Under the pieces are notes generated by a model, which worked only from the letters and a program-made list of their open reading frames with translations, did no database searches and was not told where the DNA came from. From Flavobacterium turcicum (lineage in GTDB: Bacteria > Bacteroidota > Bacteroidia > Flavobacteriales > Flavobacteriaceae), in the NCBI RefSeq assembly GCF_011365745.1, contig NZ_JAAOBY010000002.1:434001-498000 (forward strand): a stretch of 64,000 nt of DNA, read 5' to 3'. Numbering within the stretch: the first letter of the stretch is position 1; each line of letters begins with the position of its first letter. Positions 1-8,468 of the stretch are shown piece by piece. Both the position numbers and the translations under genes were made by a program.

Positions 1-1
1 T

Positions 2-628
2 ACGCTAAAAGGCCCGTCTGATAGGTGGTTTGCTTTTGGTTTAAACGCCTTGAGTATGAATTCTGGTACAGATTGTGTAGTGATGCGAAGCGCAACATCA
101 TTTAGTGATGACAGATTGCTTGGATTTCAAGCTCCGGTTGCTGATGCAGTACAAAACTGGACTGTTTCTAGCAATACTGTTAACGGATCAACAAGAACAA
201 TAGTAGCAACAAGGGCCTTTAATACAGGCGATGCTTCTGATTATATTTTTGATTTTAATTTAAGCTCTTTAAATGTTATTTATTCATTTGGATCGGGTTC
301 AAATTACACATTAGGTTATCATGGATCAACTAATCGCGGAGCAACTACGCTATCATTTACTACCTTAGGAACCAATGATTTTGTAGCTACTGAAAATGTA
401 AATATTTATCCTAACCCGTCAAACGGAGTATTTAATATTTTAAAAAATGATTTAACTACGGTTTCAAAAGTTAGAGTTTTTGATATAAATGCAAAATTGT
501 TGAAAGAAATTGATAGTACAAATGACGATGCTATTGCTGTAAATTTATCTCAATATGCAACAGGTCTTTATTTTATGGAAATTACCACTGGTAAAGATAA
601 AATGATTAAAAAAATTCAAAAGAATTAA
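2..628 (+). CDS. T9SS type A sorting-domain secreted protein, DOMON-like (5' end outside window)
   Basis: The reading frame is open from base 2, so only the last 208 residues are visible. The final 80 or so residues form a type A T9SS C-terminal sorting domain: a YPNPSNG motif, then a beta-sandwich ending in GLYFMEI and a basic tail (KMIKKIQKN). Proteins with this tail are exported by Sec, moved across the outer membrane by the type IX system and usually anchored to surface lipopolysaccharide. The upstream part (SDRWFAFGLNA near its start, then GYHGSTNRG) resembles a DOMON beta-sandwich, a fold that can bind heme or sugar; the His in YHG is a possible ligand, but this is inference. The missing N-terminus should carry the signal peptide. 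A strong terminator follows about 150 bases downstream. Confidence 0.85.
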   Translation, partial: TLKGPSDRWFAFGLNALSMNSGTDCVVMRSATSFSDDRLLGFQAPVADAVQNWTVSSNTVNGSTRTIVATRAFNTGDASDYIFDFNLSSLNVIYSFGSGSNYTLGYHGSTNRGATTLSFTTLGTNDFVATENVNIYPNPSNGVFNILKNDLTTVSKVRVFDINAKLLKEIDSTNDDAIAVNLSQYATGLYFMEITTGKDKMIKKIQKN

Positions 629-771
629 GAGCATTAAGGAAAGTAAAGGTTAATTTCAACCTGAAGTCAATTTTTGATTACATCAAATGCAAAACGATAC
701 GACTTTAAAAGTTCATTATTAATTGATTTCTAAAGTAAAGCTTAAAATTACTAGATCAAAACATTCATAAT

Positions 772-805
772 AAAAAAACCGATTAGGGATCTAATCGGTT
801 TTTTT
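772..805 (+). terminator. Rho-independent terminator of the T9SS protein gene
   Basis: An 8-bp perfect stem (CCGATTAG / CTAATCGG, 779-798) with a GGAT loop is flanked by seven A on the left and seven T on the right, so it can work in both directions. The 455-base gap 629-1083 holds this terminator and the promoter at 1054-1086; I see nothing else recognisable in it. Confidence 0.9.
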
Positions 806-1053
806 GTTAGAAATTCTTGAAAACGGACAACAAGAAGGAAATAAAAGTTAATACATGTAATAATTAGAGAAAAGATATTTCATTGATCGTAAAGAATTCT
901 AGAAGAAATATAGTTTCGAAAGAATTTATAAGTAAGTTAAAAACTTCGTTTAGACTGATGGATTATGTACTTATTTTATCTTGTGGAGAGCTGTACGACT
1001 GAAATTTTATAGATATTTAGCATAAAGATAAAAGCATTTGCATATACCAAGTC

Positions 1054-1086
1054 TTGAAAGCAACAATTTTTTAATTTGTATCTTTG
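1054..1086 (+). promoter_or_regulatory. Bacteroidota-type promoter of the Crp/Fnr gene
   Basis: TTG at 1054-1056 is followed after 22 bases by TATCTTTG at 1079-1086, matching the Bacteroidota promoter TTG-N17-23-TAnnTTTG. Transcription would start near 1092. This shows that the in-frame TTG at 1084 lies inside the promoter and cannot be the start codon of the gene that follows. Confidence 0.65.
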
Positions 1087-1128
1087 AGAATTGCTTTTAC
1101 AATGATTTTTTACAAAACTAAAAGAACT

Positions 1129-1713
1129 ATGTTTGACGTTTTTTTTTCGCATATCCTGCAAAAAGTACCGCTAACAATTGCAGATAAAGAACTTTTGAAA
1201 ACCTATTTTACCTATAAAAAACTCCACAAAAAACAAGCGCTTTTGGAAGAAGGGCAAATTGCGATCTCGCTTTCTTTTGTGACTAAAGGTTTGTTGAAAT
1301 CGTATAATACAGATCAAAAAGGAGTAGAGCATGTTAATTTATTTGCTTGGGAAGGTTGGTGGACATCTGATTTATCCAGTTTTTTTAAAGAGGAAAAATC
1401 GGTTATTACTATTGAGGCTGTTGAAGAATCAGAAGTTTTGATGATAACTTTATTAAACTTTGAAAAAATGACACTTGAAGTTCCTATTATGGATAGGTAT
1501 TTCAGGATTTTATTTCAAAATAGTTTGTATACCAAAGAACAACGCTTGTTGAGTACGGCAACACATTCTGCCGAGGAAAGATATCGCCATTTAGCTGCTA
1601 GTAATCCACAGCTTTTACAACGCGTTCCTCAAAATTTAATCGCATCTTATTTGGGTATTACTCCAGAAACTTTAAGTCGGATTAAAAGAAGTATCGCTTT
1701 AAGTAAATTTTGA
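1129..1713 (+). CDS. Crp/Fnr family transcriptional regulator
   Basis: A 194-residue protein with an N-terminal cyclic-nucleotide-binding-like beta-barrel (about residues 15-115, with GQIAISLSFVTKGLLKSY) and a C-terminal winged helix (LIASYLGITPETLSRIKR near the end). This is the usual length of the short Bacteroidota Crp/Fnr regulators, which mostly lack the residues for cAMP binding and whose ligands are unknown. No iron-sulfur cysteine cluster is present. I chose the ATG at 1129 because homologous proteins begin MFD-like and because a promoter element covers the TTG at 1084; ATG 1102 is the other possibility. It is followed in the same direction by an NmrA-like reductase, an arrangement that suggests the regulator controls that gene. 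Confidence 0.88.
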   Translation: MFDVFFSHILQKVPLTIADKELLKTYFTYKKLHKKQALLEEGQIAISLSFVTKGLLKSYNTDQKGVEHVNLFAWEGWWTSDLSSFFKEEKSVITIEAVEESEVLMITLLNFEKMTLEVPIMDRYFRILFQNSLYTKEQRLLSTATHSAEERYRHLAASNPQLLQRVPQNLIASYLGITPETLSRIKRSIALSKF

Positions 1714-1806
1714 TGAAATTACAAGAGATGAATTTCTTATTTTACATCAAGTAAGAGCAATTGATGTTAGCCTATTTTTGTTGTTTTATATTTAAAATCA
1801 ACTTTT

Positions 1807-2697
1807 ATGACAACACATCATATTCCTAAAGTATTAATTACAGGAGCAACAGGTCAAGTGGGTAGCAAAACGATTGAATTTCTTGCTTCCAGTGCATCTA
1901 TTGAACTTATCGCAGCGGTGCGATCTCCGGAGAAAGCCATTCCATTTCAAGACAAAGGCATCGCAACAGTACTATTGGATTTTGACGATGAAAATACGCA
2001 TCATGCAGCTTTTGAAGGGATTGATCGACTATTTATGGTAACAGGTTACACCGTTGACATGCTGCGTCAAAGTAAGGCTTTATTGGATGCTGCCAAAAAG
2101 CAAGGTGTGAAACATGTTGTTCATTTGGGAGCTTGCGGTCCTGATGATACAAGCATTGGACATTGGGCTTGGCATCAATTTGTAGAGCGTTATATTGAGT
2201 GGTGCGGATTTACTTTTACGCATTTAAGGCCTCAAGATTTTATGCAAAATTTGTTAGCATACGGAGGCAAAAAAGCAATAACTAACGGAATCCTAAATCA
2301 CTATGTTGAAGATGCTCGATTGAGTTGGGTTGATTTAGAAGATGTTGCACAAGTGGCTGCACTATCCTTATTATATCCTGAGACACATGCAGGTAAAACT
2401 TATCGATTAGGATTTGATGCCCAAACATTCAATGAAATTGCGGAACTATTAACAAGCATAGTAGGCAAACCTTTCCGCTATGAAGCGCTCGATCCAGAAG
2501 TATTTAAGGAAGCCATGGAACGTTCAGGTGCTGAAATGGCTTATATGAATTGCGTGTACGATCATTGGAAGCGTCATGCTGCTGGAACAATTCCAAATGC
2601 GGCTGCTACTTTTGATACTTTTTATGAAATTACCGGAAAACAGCCCACCAAGTGGAAAGGTTTTATCGAGAAACATAAAGCTATTTTTGATTACTAA
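1807..2697 (+). CDS. NmrA-like NAD(P)-binding reductase/redox sensor (atypical SDR)
   Basis: A 296-residue protein with a Rossmann dinucleotide-binding motif near the start (TGATGQVGS, about residues 13-21), followed by the fold of the atypical short-chain dehydrogenases of the NmrA/HSCARG group. There is no classical YxxxK catalytic pair, so it may sense NAD(P) balance or reduce quinone-like compounds rather than act as a standard dehydrogenase. It lies 93 bases after the Crp/Fnr gene; TATTTTTG at 1773-1780 could be the -7 element of its own promoter, although no well-placed TTG accompanies it. Substrate is unknown. Confidence 0.82.
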   Translation: MTTHHIPKVLITGATGQVGSKTIEFLASSASIELIAAVRSPEKAIPFQDKGIATVLLDFDDENTHHAAFEGIDRLFMVTGYTVDMLRQSKALLDAAKKQGVKHVVHLGACGPDDTSIGHWAWHQFVERYIEWCGFTFTHLRPQDFMQNLLAYGGKKAITNGILNHYVEDARLSWVDLEDVAQVAALSLLYPETHAGKTYRLGFDAQTFNEIAELLTSIVGKPFRYEALDPEVFKEAMERSGAEMAYMNCVYDHWKRHAAGTIPNAAATFDTFYEITGKQPTKWKGFIEKHKAIFDY

Positions 2698-2856
2698 TTG
2701 TTTAAACATCTCATAAACGGGGAACCAAAGCTAATGTGGCTATCATAAATTTATCTTTGAAGATCGTTTATACTTGATTTAACAATTTTTTACACGAATA
2801 ATTTTAATAATTATTTTATTGAAATTACGGGAATTATGTAGGACTTTCTTGTAAAT

Positions 2857-2915
2857 AAAAAACCCTTACTCACTTTTTAAAAGTTGTTAGGGTTTTAATT
2901 CTGCGGAGGAAGAGG
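2857..2915 (+). repeat. Relic of a tRNA-Ser 3' end and its terminator
   Basis: Bases 2886-2915 match the tRNA-Ser terminator/3' end at 11872-11901: fifteen bases are identical (GTTAGGGTTTTAATT), two differ, then 12 of 13 bases agree (GCGGAGGAAGAGG against GCGGAGAAAGAGG). The left arm of a terminator-like hairpin (AAAAAACCCTTAC, from 2857) also corresponds. Read on the minus strand it is a terminator preceded by the last bases of a class II tRNA acceptor and T arm. The rest of the tRNA is missing and transposase-like sequence starts within about six bases. Confidence 0.6.
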
Positions 2916-2920
2916 TCCTG

Positions 2921-3357
2921 GGCCGCAACTCCATTGCTAATTTCCGAAAGGACAATTTTAAAGACATTACTCGTGCTTTTCGAGTCACGCACTTTGAACA
3001 CATTGGTGGTGCTTTGATTGCTGGTTACAGTACCAAACTTAGAGCTCAAAACTCCAACAAAAACAATTTTATTCCCAACAAAATAGAGCGTCACATTGCT
3101 TACATCGATACTTGACTTGAAGGATACAAAGCAGCTTTAGCCAAAGAGGATGCTGATTTGATTTATCAAAATAAAGTAAGCATCTAAAATAATTATGAAA
3201 TTTACCGCAGACATCAAGCCATTGTAAAGCATACCTACAGCGTTATCAAATGGCAATGAGACTTTTATTTTATCATAACCAAGAAAACTATAAAACACGC
3301 AGCAGCTGATATTGGATTGATTTTAACGCTTACAACCTGCACAAATCTTCAAACTGA
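2921..3357 (+). pseudogene. Decayed IS1182-family transposase (C-terminal part)
   Basis: In one frame the translation carries motifs of flavobacterial IS1182-type transposases: NFRKDNFKDI, then TKLRAQNSNKNNF, then IERHIAYIDT, and further on HQAIVKHTYSVIKWQ, which is the HxxVE-IKRQWGF-like region near the C-terminus. It is broken by stops at 3112, 3185 and 3259 and by a frameshift near 3315, after which FNAYNLHKSSN continues in another frame to a stop at 3355. The expected catalytic Asp of the GDSTK motif is Tyr (GYSTK). No terminal repeats are evident. The remaining bases up to 3550 hold no gene that I can recognise. Confidence 0.75.
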
Positions 3358-3552
3358 TTAATCACGATCTACTTAAATATTATCTAAGGATACGGGCGTT
3401 CAATCTTGGGATTCTAAGAGCAATTTTAACCCTTTTTTTTCACACTTTTTTACTTCAATAATTACAAAGCGAGTTTTATCAGAACGAATGTTAAATTTAA
3501 TTTAAATTATATATATTTACTTTATGGGTATAAAAGTAGTTGGTTTGGAGGT

Positions 3553-3608
3553 TTTTAGACGAACTGACGTTAGCTGACATGTTAAACTTTTATGTAAAAC
3601 GTCTAAAA
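3553..3608 (+). repeat. Inverted repeat before the multi-PAS kinase gene
   Basis: TTTTAGACG (3553-3561) and CGTCTAAAA (3600-3608) are perfect complements separated by 38 bases. A second left arm, GACGTT at about 3566, could instead pair with AACGTC inside the same right arm, giving two exclusive hairpins just before the start codon at 3619. It could be an operator or a leader structure; neither is shown. Confidence 0.35.
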
Positions 3609-3618
3609 CTATCTTGAC

Positions 3619-6600
3619 ATGAATACAAAACTATTATTAGTCGATGATGATATTGAAGATTTAGAAAATTTAACTGGCATTATTTTAGAAATTTCACCAA
3701 CCATAAAAATTTCTGTAGCTCAAAACGGCAATGAGATGATAAGACTTCTGGAAAGCGAAGCGCAACTTCCAGATTTTATCTTCCTGGATTTAAACATGCC
3801 CATAAAAACAGGCTTTGAATGTCTGACAGAAATTAGGAGTAACGAAAAGTGGAAAGCTATAAAAATTGTTATTCTGACTACCTCATCGCATAGAGAGCAA
3901 ATAAACGAAGTGTATAAAATGGGAGCTGATCTTTATATAAGAAAGCCAAATAGTTACAATGCGTTTAAAGAAATTCTGTCTAAGTGTTTAAAAATGGATT
4001 GGGGCTTTGAAAAAAGTGTAAATGCTTTTGAGAATAAGGATAATTCGATAAACTTTTTCGATTCAAGACTCGTTTATAATGATATTGTAGAAAATATTGC
4101 ATTAGGCATTGTAGTAGTCAATTTTTTTCAAGATGGTAGTTTCTTTATTTCATATACTAACAAAGAATTCCATAAAATAGCACCTACTTACAGCAATAAA
4201 ATACACAATGAAAATAGCAATCACTTATTTGATAGTGCACACCCTGATGATTTACCATTGATTCAAGCTTCTGTAAAACAGTTATTTGAATTGAAGGGAT
4301 TTGATATTGAATTCAGGATAATAGATGCAGGAAAAACCAAAAACATAAGGTCGCAGGGAAAGCCTATTTTCAATAAATCAGGCAATTGCATAACCGCATA
4401 TATTTATTTTAATGATATTACAGAACAAGTAAAAAACCAAGAATCACTAAAAGAATCTGAAAAAAAGTATAAATACATGTTTGAGAATGCTCCTCACCCG
4501 ATGATTGTGTGGGAGATTGGAACATTAAATATATCAGATGTAAATAAGAAAGCAACGGAATTGTATGGCTATACAAAAGAAGAATTTACACAACTAAATA
4601 GCAAGGAAATAAGTCATCCAGAGGATATTCCTTTGATTGAGCGTATTACAAGGAACTTGGAAAATTATGGGTATGAACATCAAAAAGTATGGAGACACCT
4701 AAAGAAAAATGGTGAGTTGATGTATGTGGACGTGAGTGCAAATGTTTTTGAACTAAATGGTAAACTTGTTTCCATCGCTCACATCCAAAATGTAACCGAA
4801 AAGATAAAGGCTGATGAAGAAATAAAACTGATGGACTTCGCATTTAAAAAGTCTGCCACACCTATCATGTTGCTTTTGGCAACTGGTGAATTTTATAGTT
4901 TTAACGATGCTTTACTAAAGTTATTGGGTTACACCAAAGAAGAATTGAGCAAAATGAATTTGTTAAATGTTGCAACAACAATGGACGAAGCAAGTTGCAT
5001 TAAACAATGGAATGAAATAAGAGAAAAGAAAAATATAGTTTTTGACTGTCATTTTGAGAGAAAGGATGGTACTCTATTGGATGTGGAAATAAGTAGTAAC
5101 TTAATTAACTACAATGAAAATGAGGTGTACTTTTGTTATTTGAATGACATCACCGAAAAAAAGAAAGCAGAAGAAAAACTAAAACTATCAGACTATATTA
5201 TTCAAAAAAGTACAACTGCCATATATCTTATAAAGTCTGATGGATCAATTTATGATTTTAATGAAGCAGCTCATAACATGCTTGGTTATACCAAAGAGGA
5301 ATTTGCAATGCTTGATCAAATGGATATTGACCCTAGGTTAAATTCAGATATTATACTAGAAGACTTCGAAGTTTTAAGGAGGGAAGGTAAAGTACATTTT
5401 CAGGCTACAATTGTTAAAAAGGATGGCGCTTTAATAGATGTGGACATAATCTCGACCTTTATTGTTTATAATGGATTAGAATTGAAATGCTCATTTTTAA
5501 CTGATATAACAGAGCAGAATAAAGTATCTGCAGAAATTTATTCTATAAATGAATTGTTGCAACGCCAAACTAACCGTTTAATTTTGGCAACAAAAAGCGC
5601 ACAATTAGGAATTTGGGATTGGAATTTAAAAAATAATGAGCTTACCTGGGATGAAGGAATGTATAGGCTATACAATATTGCTGAAAACGAATTTAATTCT
5701 GTATACGAAGGATGGTTTTCAAGATTACACCCACAAGACATTCAACGGTTGAATAACGATTTGGAACTTGCCATTACTAATAAAAAAGAATATAAGCCTG
5801 AATTCAGAATTGTATGGAATGATTCATCAGTTCATTATATAAATTCCTCAGCAATTATTGAAAGAGACAATGATGGAAATGCTATACGAATGATTGGAAC
5901 CAATTGGGATGTAACTGCGGAAAAAGAGCGCATACAACATCTTAAATTATTGGAATCTGTTATTGTCCATACAAAAGATAGTATTTTGATAACAGAGGCT
6001 GAACCATTTGATTTACCAGGACCTAGAATAATTTTTGTGAATCCAGCATTTGAAAAAATGACAGGTTATACGCCTGAAGAAGTAATTGGTCTATCGCCTA
6101 GAATATTGCAAAATGAAGATACCGATAGAAAAGAATTAGACAAATTGCGAACTGCAATGAACAATTGGGAGCCATGTGAAATAACAATATCGAACTCGAG
6201 GAAAAATGGCGAGAAGTTTTGGAATAACTTCAGCATAGCACCAATTGCAAATGAAAAAGGATGGTATACCCATTGGATTGCTGTAGAAAGGGATGTGACA
6301 AAAGAAATTGAAGCTGCCTTAGAAAAGGAAAGAATGATAAAGGAACTGATGGATATCAACTTAGAACTAAAGCAGTTTAGCTATATAACTACTCATAACC
6401 TAAGGGCACCCTTAACTAACTTAGTTTTAATTTGTAAATTATTAAGCCCAGAGACAATAGAAGATCCATCAACATTAAAACTGATAGAGTTCCTCAAAAC
6501 ATCAACCAATCAATTGAATGAAACGCTAAATGACCTTATCAATGTACTCATCGTAAAAGATAATACGGACCTACTATTAGATGAATTGTCTTTTGAAGAA

Positions 6601-7026
6601 ATACTCGATAAGGTAAAACAATCCATTTCCGGAACATTGAGTGATCGCAAAGTAGTAATTGAGACTGATTTTTCTGAGGTCCCAACTGTACACTTTACAA
6701 TGGTTTATCTAGAAAGTATCTTTTTAAATCTAATTACAAATTCAATAAAATACCGTCATTCTGAAAGAAATATCATTATAAAGATAAAAACCATAAAAAG
6801 TGAAAATGGTAGAACCCAACTTACTTTTTCAGACAATGGAATAGGGATGGATATGTCTCGTGTAAAGCACAAGATATTTGGTTTTCAAAAACGGTTTCAC
6901 AAAAATTCTGATGGCAAAGGGATAGGATTGTTCCTTGTCAAATCTCAAATAAATGCGTCAGGAGGCCAAATCGAAGTGGATAGTGAGGTGAATGTAGGCA
7001 CCATTTTTACAATAACTTTTAAATAA
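3619..7026 (+). CDS. Receiver - six PAS - histidine kinase (hybrid sensor)
   Basis: A 1135-residue soluble protein with no membrane segments. Order: a response-regulator receiver domain at about 1-125 (phospho-acceptor Asp57 in FLDLNMP, Lys109), then six PAS-like domains at roughly 150-275, 283-395, 403-520, 527-640, 655-775 and 780-905, then a HisKA dimerisation domain with His926 in TTHNLRAP and a HATPase domain (N box around NLITNSIKYRH, G1 DNGIGMD, G2 GKGIGLFLVK). PAS 6 resembles a LOV domain (GLSPRILQNEDTD), but Pro replaces the photoactive Cys. The receiver placed first suggests input from another kinase. It sits 8 bases before a single-domain response regulator and upstream of the phytochrome operon, so these probably form one signalling route. 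Ligands of the PAS domains cannot be told from sequence. Confidence 0.92.
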   Translation: MNTKLLLVDDDIEDLENLTGIILEISPTIKISVAQNGNEMIRLLESEAQLPDFIFLDLNMPIKTGFECLTEIRSNEKWKAIKIVILTTSSHREQINEVYKMGADLYIRKPNSYNAFKEILSKCLKMDWGFEKSVNAFENKDNSINFFDSRLVYNDIVENIALGIVVVNFFQDGSFFISYTNKEFHKIAPTYSNKIHNENSNHLFDSAHPDDLPLIQASVKQLFELKGFDIEFRIIDAGKTKNIRSQGKPIFNKSGNCITAYIYFNDITEQVKNQESLKESEKKYKYMFENAPHPMIVWEIGTLNISDVNKKATELYGYTKEEFTQLNSKEISHPEDIPLIERITRNLENYGYEHQKVWRHLKKNGELMYVDVSANVFELNGKLVSIAHIQNVTEKIKADEEIKLMDFAFKKSATPIMLLLATGEFYSFNDALLKLLGYTKEELSKMNLLNVATTMDEASCIKQWNEIREKKNIVFDCHFERKDGTLLDVEISSNLINYNENEVYFCYLNDITEKKKAEEKLKLSDYIIQKSTTAIYLIKSDGSIYDFNEAAHNMLGYTKEEFAMLDQMDIDPRLNSDIILEDFEVLRREGKVHFQATIVKKDGALIDVDIISTFIVYNGLELKCSFLTDITEQNKVSAEIYSINELLQRQTNRLILATKSAQLGIWDWNLKNNELTWDEGMYRLYNIAENEFNSVYEGWFSRLHPQDIQRLNNDLELAITNKKEYKPEFRIVWNDSSVHYINSSAIIERDNDGNAIRMIGTNWDVTAEKERIQHLKLLESVIVHTKDSILITEAEPFDLPGPRIIFVNPAFEKMTGYTPEEVIGLSPRILQNEDTDRKELDKLRTAMNNWEPCEITISNSRKNGEKFWNNFSIAPIANEKGWYTHWIAVERDVTKEIEAALEKERMIKELMDINLELKQFSYITTHNLRAPLTNLVLICKLLSPETIEDPSTLKLIEFLKTSTNQLNETLNDLINVLIVKDNTDLLLDELSFEEILDKVKQSISGTLSDRKVVIETDFSEVPTVHFTMVYLESIFLNLITNSIKYRHSERNIIIKIKTIKSENGRTQLTFSDNGIGMDMSRVKHKIFGFQKRFHKNSDGKGIGLFLVKSQINASGGQIEVDSEVNVGTIFTITFK

Positions 7027-7034
7027 CCCATAAA

Positions 7035-7448
7035 ATGACAAAAACAGTTTTAGTAATTGACGATGATTCTATAACCATTCATTTGAATAAAATGGTGTTA
7101 AAATCTGCAAGTTTCTGCGACAAAATAGTAGCGGCAAAAAGTGGGGATGAAGCTTTATCTTATTATGAAAATATAGAAAAAGGAGATATCCCAATGGAAA
7201 ATTTGCCCGAAGTAATACTTTTGGATTTGAATATGCCAGTACTGGATGGATGGGAATTCCTTGAAATTTTTGTACAAAAGTTCCCCGATTTTGCGAAAAA
7301 AGCAAATATTTTCGTCCTTTCTTCATCTATAAACCCTAGTGATCAGGAAAGGGCACTAAAAGACCCAAACATTGCAGCCTTTCTAGCGAAGCCACTCGAC
7401 AAAGAGGAACATTTTCATATAATTGAATCCTTTTTAAATAACCAATAG
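7035..7448 (+). CDS. Single-domain response regulator (Rcp1/CheY-like)
   Basis: A 137-residue protein consisting only of a receiver domain: acidic pocket DDD at residues 9-11, phospho-acceptor Asp64 in LLDLNMP, a switch Ser in VLSSS and Lys119 in AKP. It has no output domain. Such stand-alone receivers of the Rcp1 type are the usual partners of phytochrome kinases and of PAS-rich kinases. It follows the six-PAS kinase by 8 bases, so the two are almost certainly co-transcribed, and the bacteriophytochrome gene lies 1 kb downstream. Confidence 0.9.
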   Translation: MTKTVLVIDDDSITIHLNKMVLKSASFCDKIVAAKSGDEALSYYENIEKGDIPMENLPEVILLDLNMPVLDGWEFLEIFVQKFPDFAKKANIFVLSSSINPSDQERALKDPNIAAFLAKPLDKEEHFHIIESFLNNQ

Positions 7449-7635
7449 AGAAAAAAAGTTTCTTAATATCTTACTGAAATTATTCCGGCTGGAGCAAACA
7501 TGCAACTATTAACTCAGCTGCACGACAGTGGCCCATATGGTATGTGGCCCAAATCGATAGAAAGGATTTCCTAATTAAACTTGGTAGTTCAAACAGATCT
7601 TGAAGTAAAATCCTCGAATATTTGTTCGGCAGTAT

Positions 7636-7869
7636 TTTAAACATGCTAATAAAACATGCTTTGAATGTCTGACAGAAATTAGGAGTAACGAAAAGTGGAA
7701 AGCTATAAAAATTGTTATTCTGTCTAAGTCATCGAATCAAGAGCAAATAAATAAATTGTATCAAATGGGAGCAGATCTTTATCTGCAAAAGCCTAACAGC
7801 CACAATTCGTTTAAAAGTATTATATCTAAGTGTTTACAAATGGATTGGGATTCGCTAAAACATATTTAA
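7636..7869 (+). pseudogene. Truncated receiver-domain gene remnant
   Basis: Bases 7658-7722 are identical over 65 bases to 3812-3876, inside the receiver domain of the six-PAS kinase. From there to about 7852 the two copies stay clearly related but diverged. The frame encodes the C-terminal half of a receiver (GADLYLQKPNS, SKCLQMDW) and ends at TAA 7867-7869. A one-base deletion near 7650 breaks the frame upstream, and the N-terminal half with the phospho-acceptor Asp is missing. Bases 7449-7635 carry no gene I can identify. The remnant touches the heme oxygenase gene, whose longer possible start lies within it. Confidence 0.75.
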
Positions 7870-7880
7870 CGCTAAAAAAA

Positions 7881-8465
7881 ATGTTTATACAAAATTTAAG
7901 AGCTGCAACAGCTTGCAGCCATAAGCAGCTTGAACAAAATAATTTGTCGCAGGCATTACTAAGCAATAATGTTAATGAAACTATTTACTCTAGTTACCTT
8001 ATCCAACTTTATAGCTTTGTAAAAGGTTTTGAGCAATATGTTTATCCCGAATTAGAACCGCATTTTTTAAATATTAACAATAGAAGAAAAGCCCATTTTA
8101 TTGAAGAAGATTTAAAAGCACTTGGCATTACAGTTGATAAAAATAGGCTGCTTAAAGAAGTATTCTTTAGAGATACATATCCTGATGTTTATTTAGCAGC
8201 AGGTGCATTGTATGTGCTAGAAGGTTCAACGCTTGGTGGGCAAATAATTGTGAAACACTTGCAAAAAGCAATGCCTCCCGATCTATTAAATGCCTCCTAT
8301 TTTTTGGGCTACCAACAACGAACAGGTAGCATGTGGAAAGAGTTTTTACAACAATTTACTGCTTTACCACAATCAACACAGCAAGAGCAACAAATAATCA
8401 CGGGTGCTTTTAATACATTTAAAATTATAAATAACTTGCTTAGCAAAAGCAACAAAAAAATTTAA
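7881..8465 (+). CDS. bphO: Biliverdin-producing heme oxygenase of the phytochrome operon
   Basis: A 194-residue all-helical heme oxygenase. The proximal heme ligand is the His in TACSHKQLE near residue 14, and the conserved distal-helix motif reads YVLEGSTLGGQI. Heme oxygenases open heme to biliverdin, CO and iron; in this setting biliverdin is the chromophore for the phytochrome encoded 3 bases downstream. The ATG at 7881 gives a protein beginning MFIQNLRAATACSH, which fits the family; the longer frame from 7830 only adds residues from the receiver remnant. It may also release iron from heme, but the tight coupling to bphP points to chromophore supply. Confidence 0.92.
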   Translation: MFIQNLRAATACSHKQLEQNNLSQALLSNNVNETIYSSYLIQLYSFVKGFEQYVYPELEPHFLNINNRRKAHFIEEDLKALGITVDKNRLLKEVFFRDTYPDVYLAAGALYVLEGSTLGGQIIVKHLQKAMPPDLLNASYFLGYQQRTGSMWKEFLQQFTALPQSTQQEQQIITGAFNTFKIINNLLSKSNKKI

Positions 8466-8468
8466 CAT

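Noticed and set aside
1084..1128. Upstream extension of the Crp/Fnr gene from a TTG codon
   Set aside because: The TTG is part of the TATCTTTG promoter element, and homologues start at the ATG at 1129.
2870..3094. 74-codon minus-strand frame
   Set aside because: It lies antisense to the transposase remnant, which carries recognisable IS1182 motifs on the plus strand.
5960..6330. PAS 6 of the hybrid kinase as a blue-light LOV domain
   Set aside because: The GxNCRFLQ motif has Pro in place of the flavin-binding Cys (GLSPRILQ), so LOV photochemistry is not expected.
7449..7635. Possible coding sequence between the response regulator and the receiver remnant
   Set aside because: Short frames with several stops and no recognisable motif; left unassigned.
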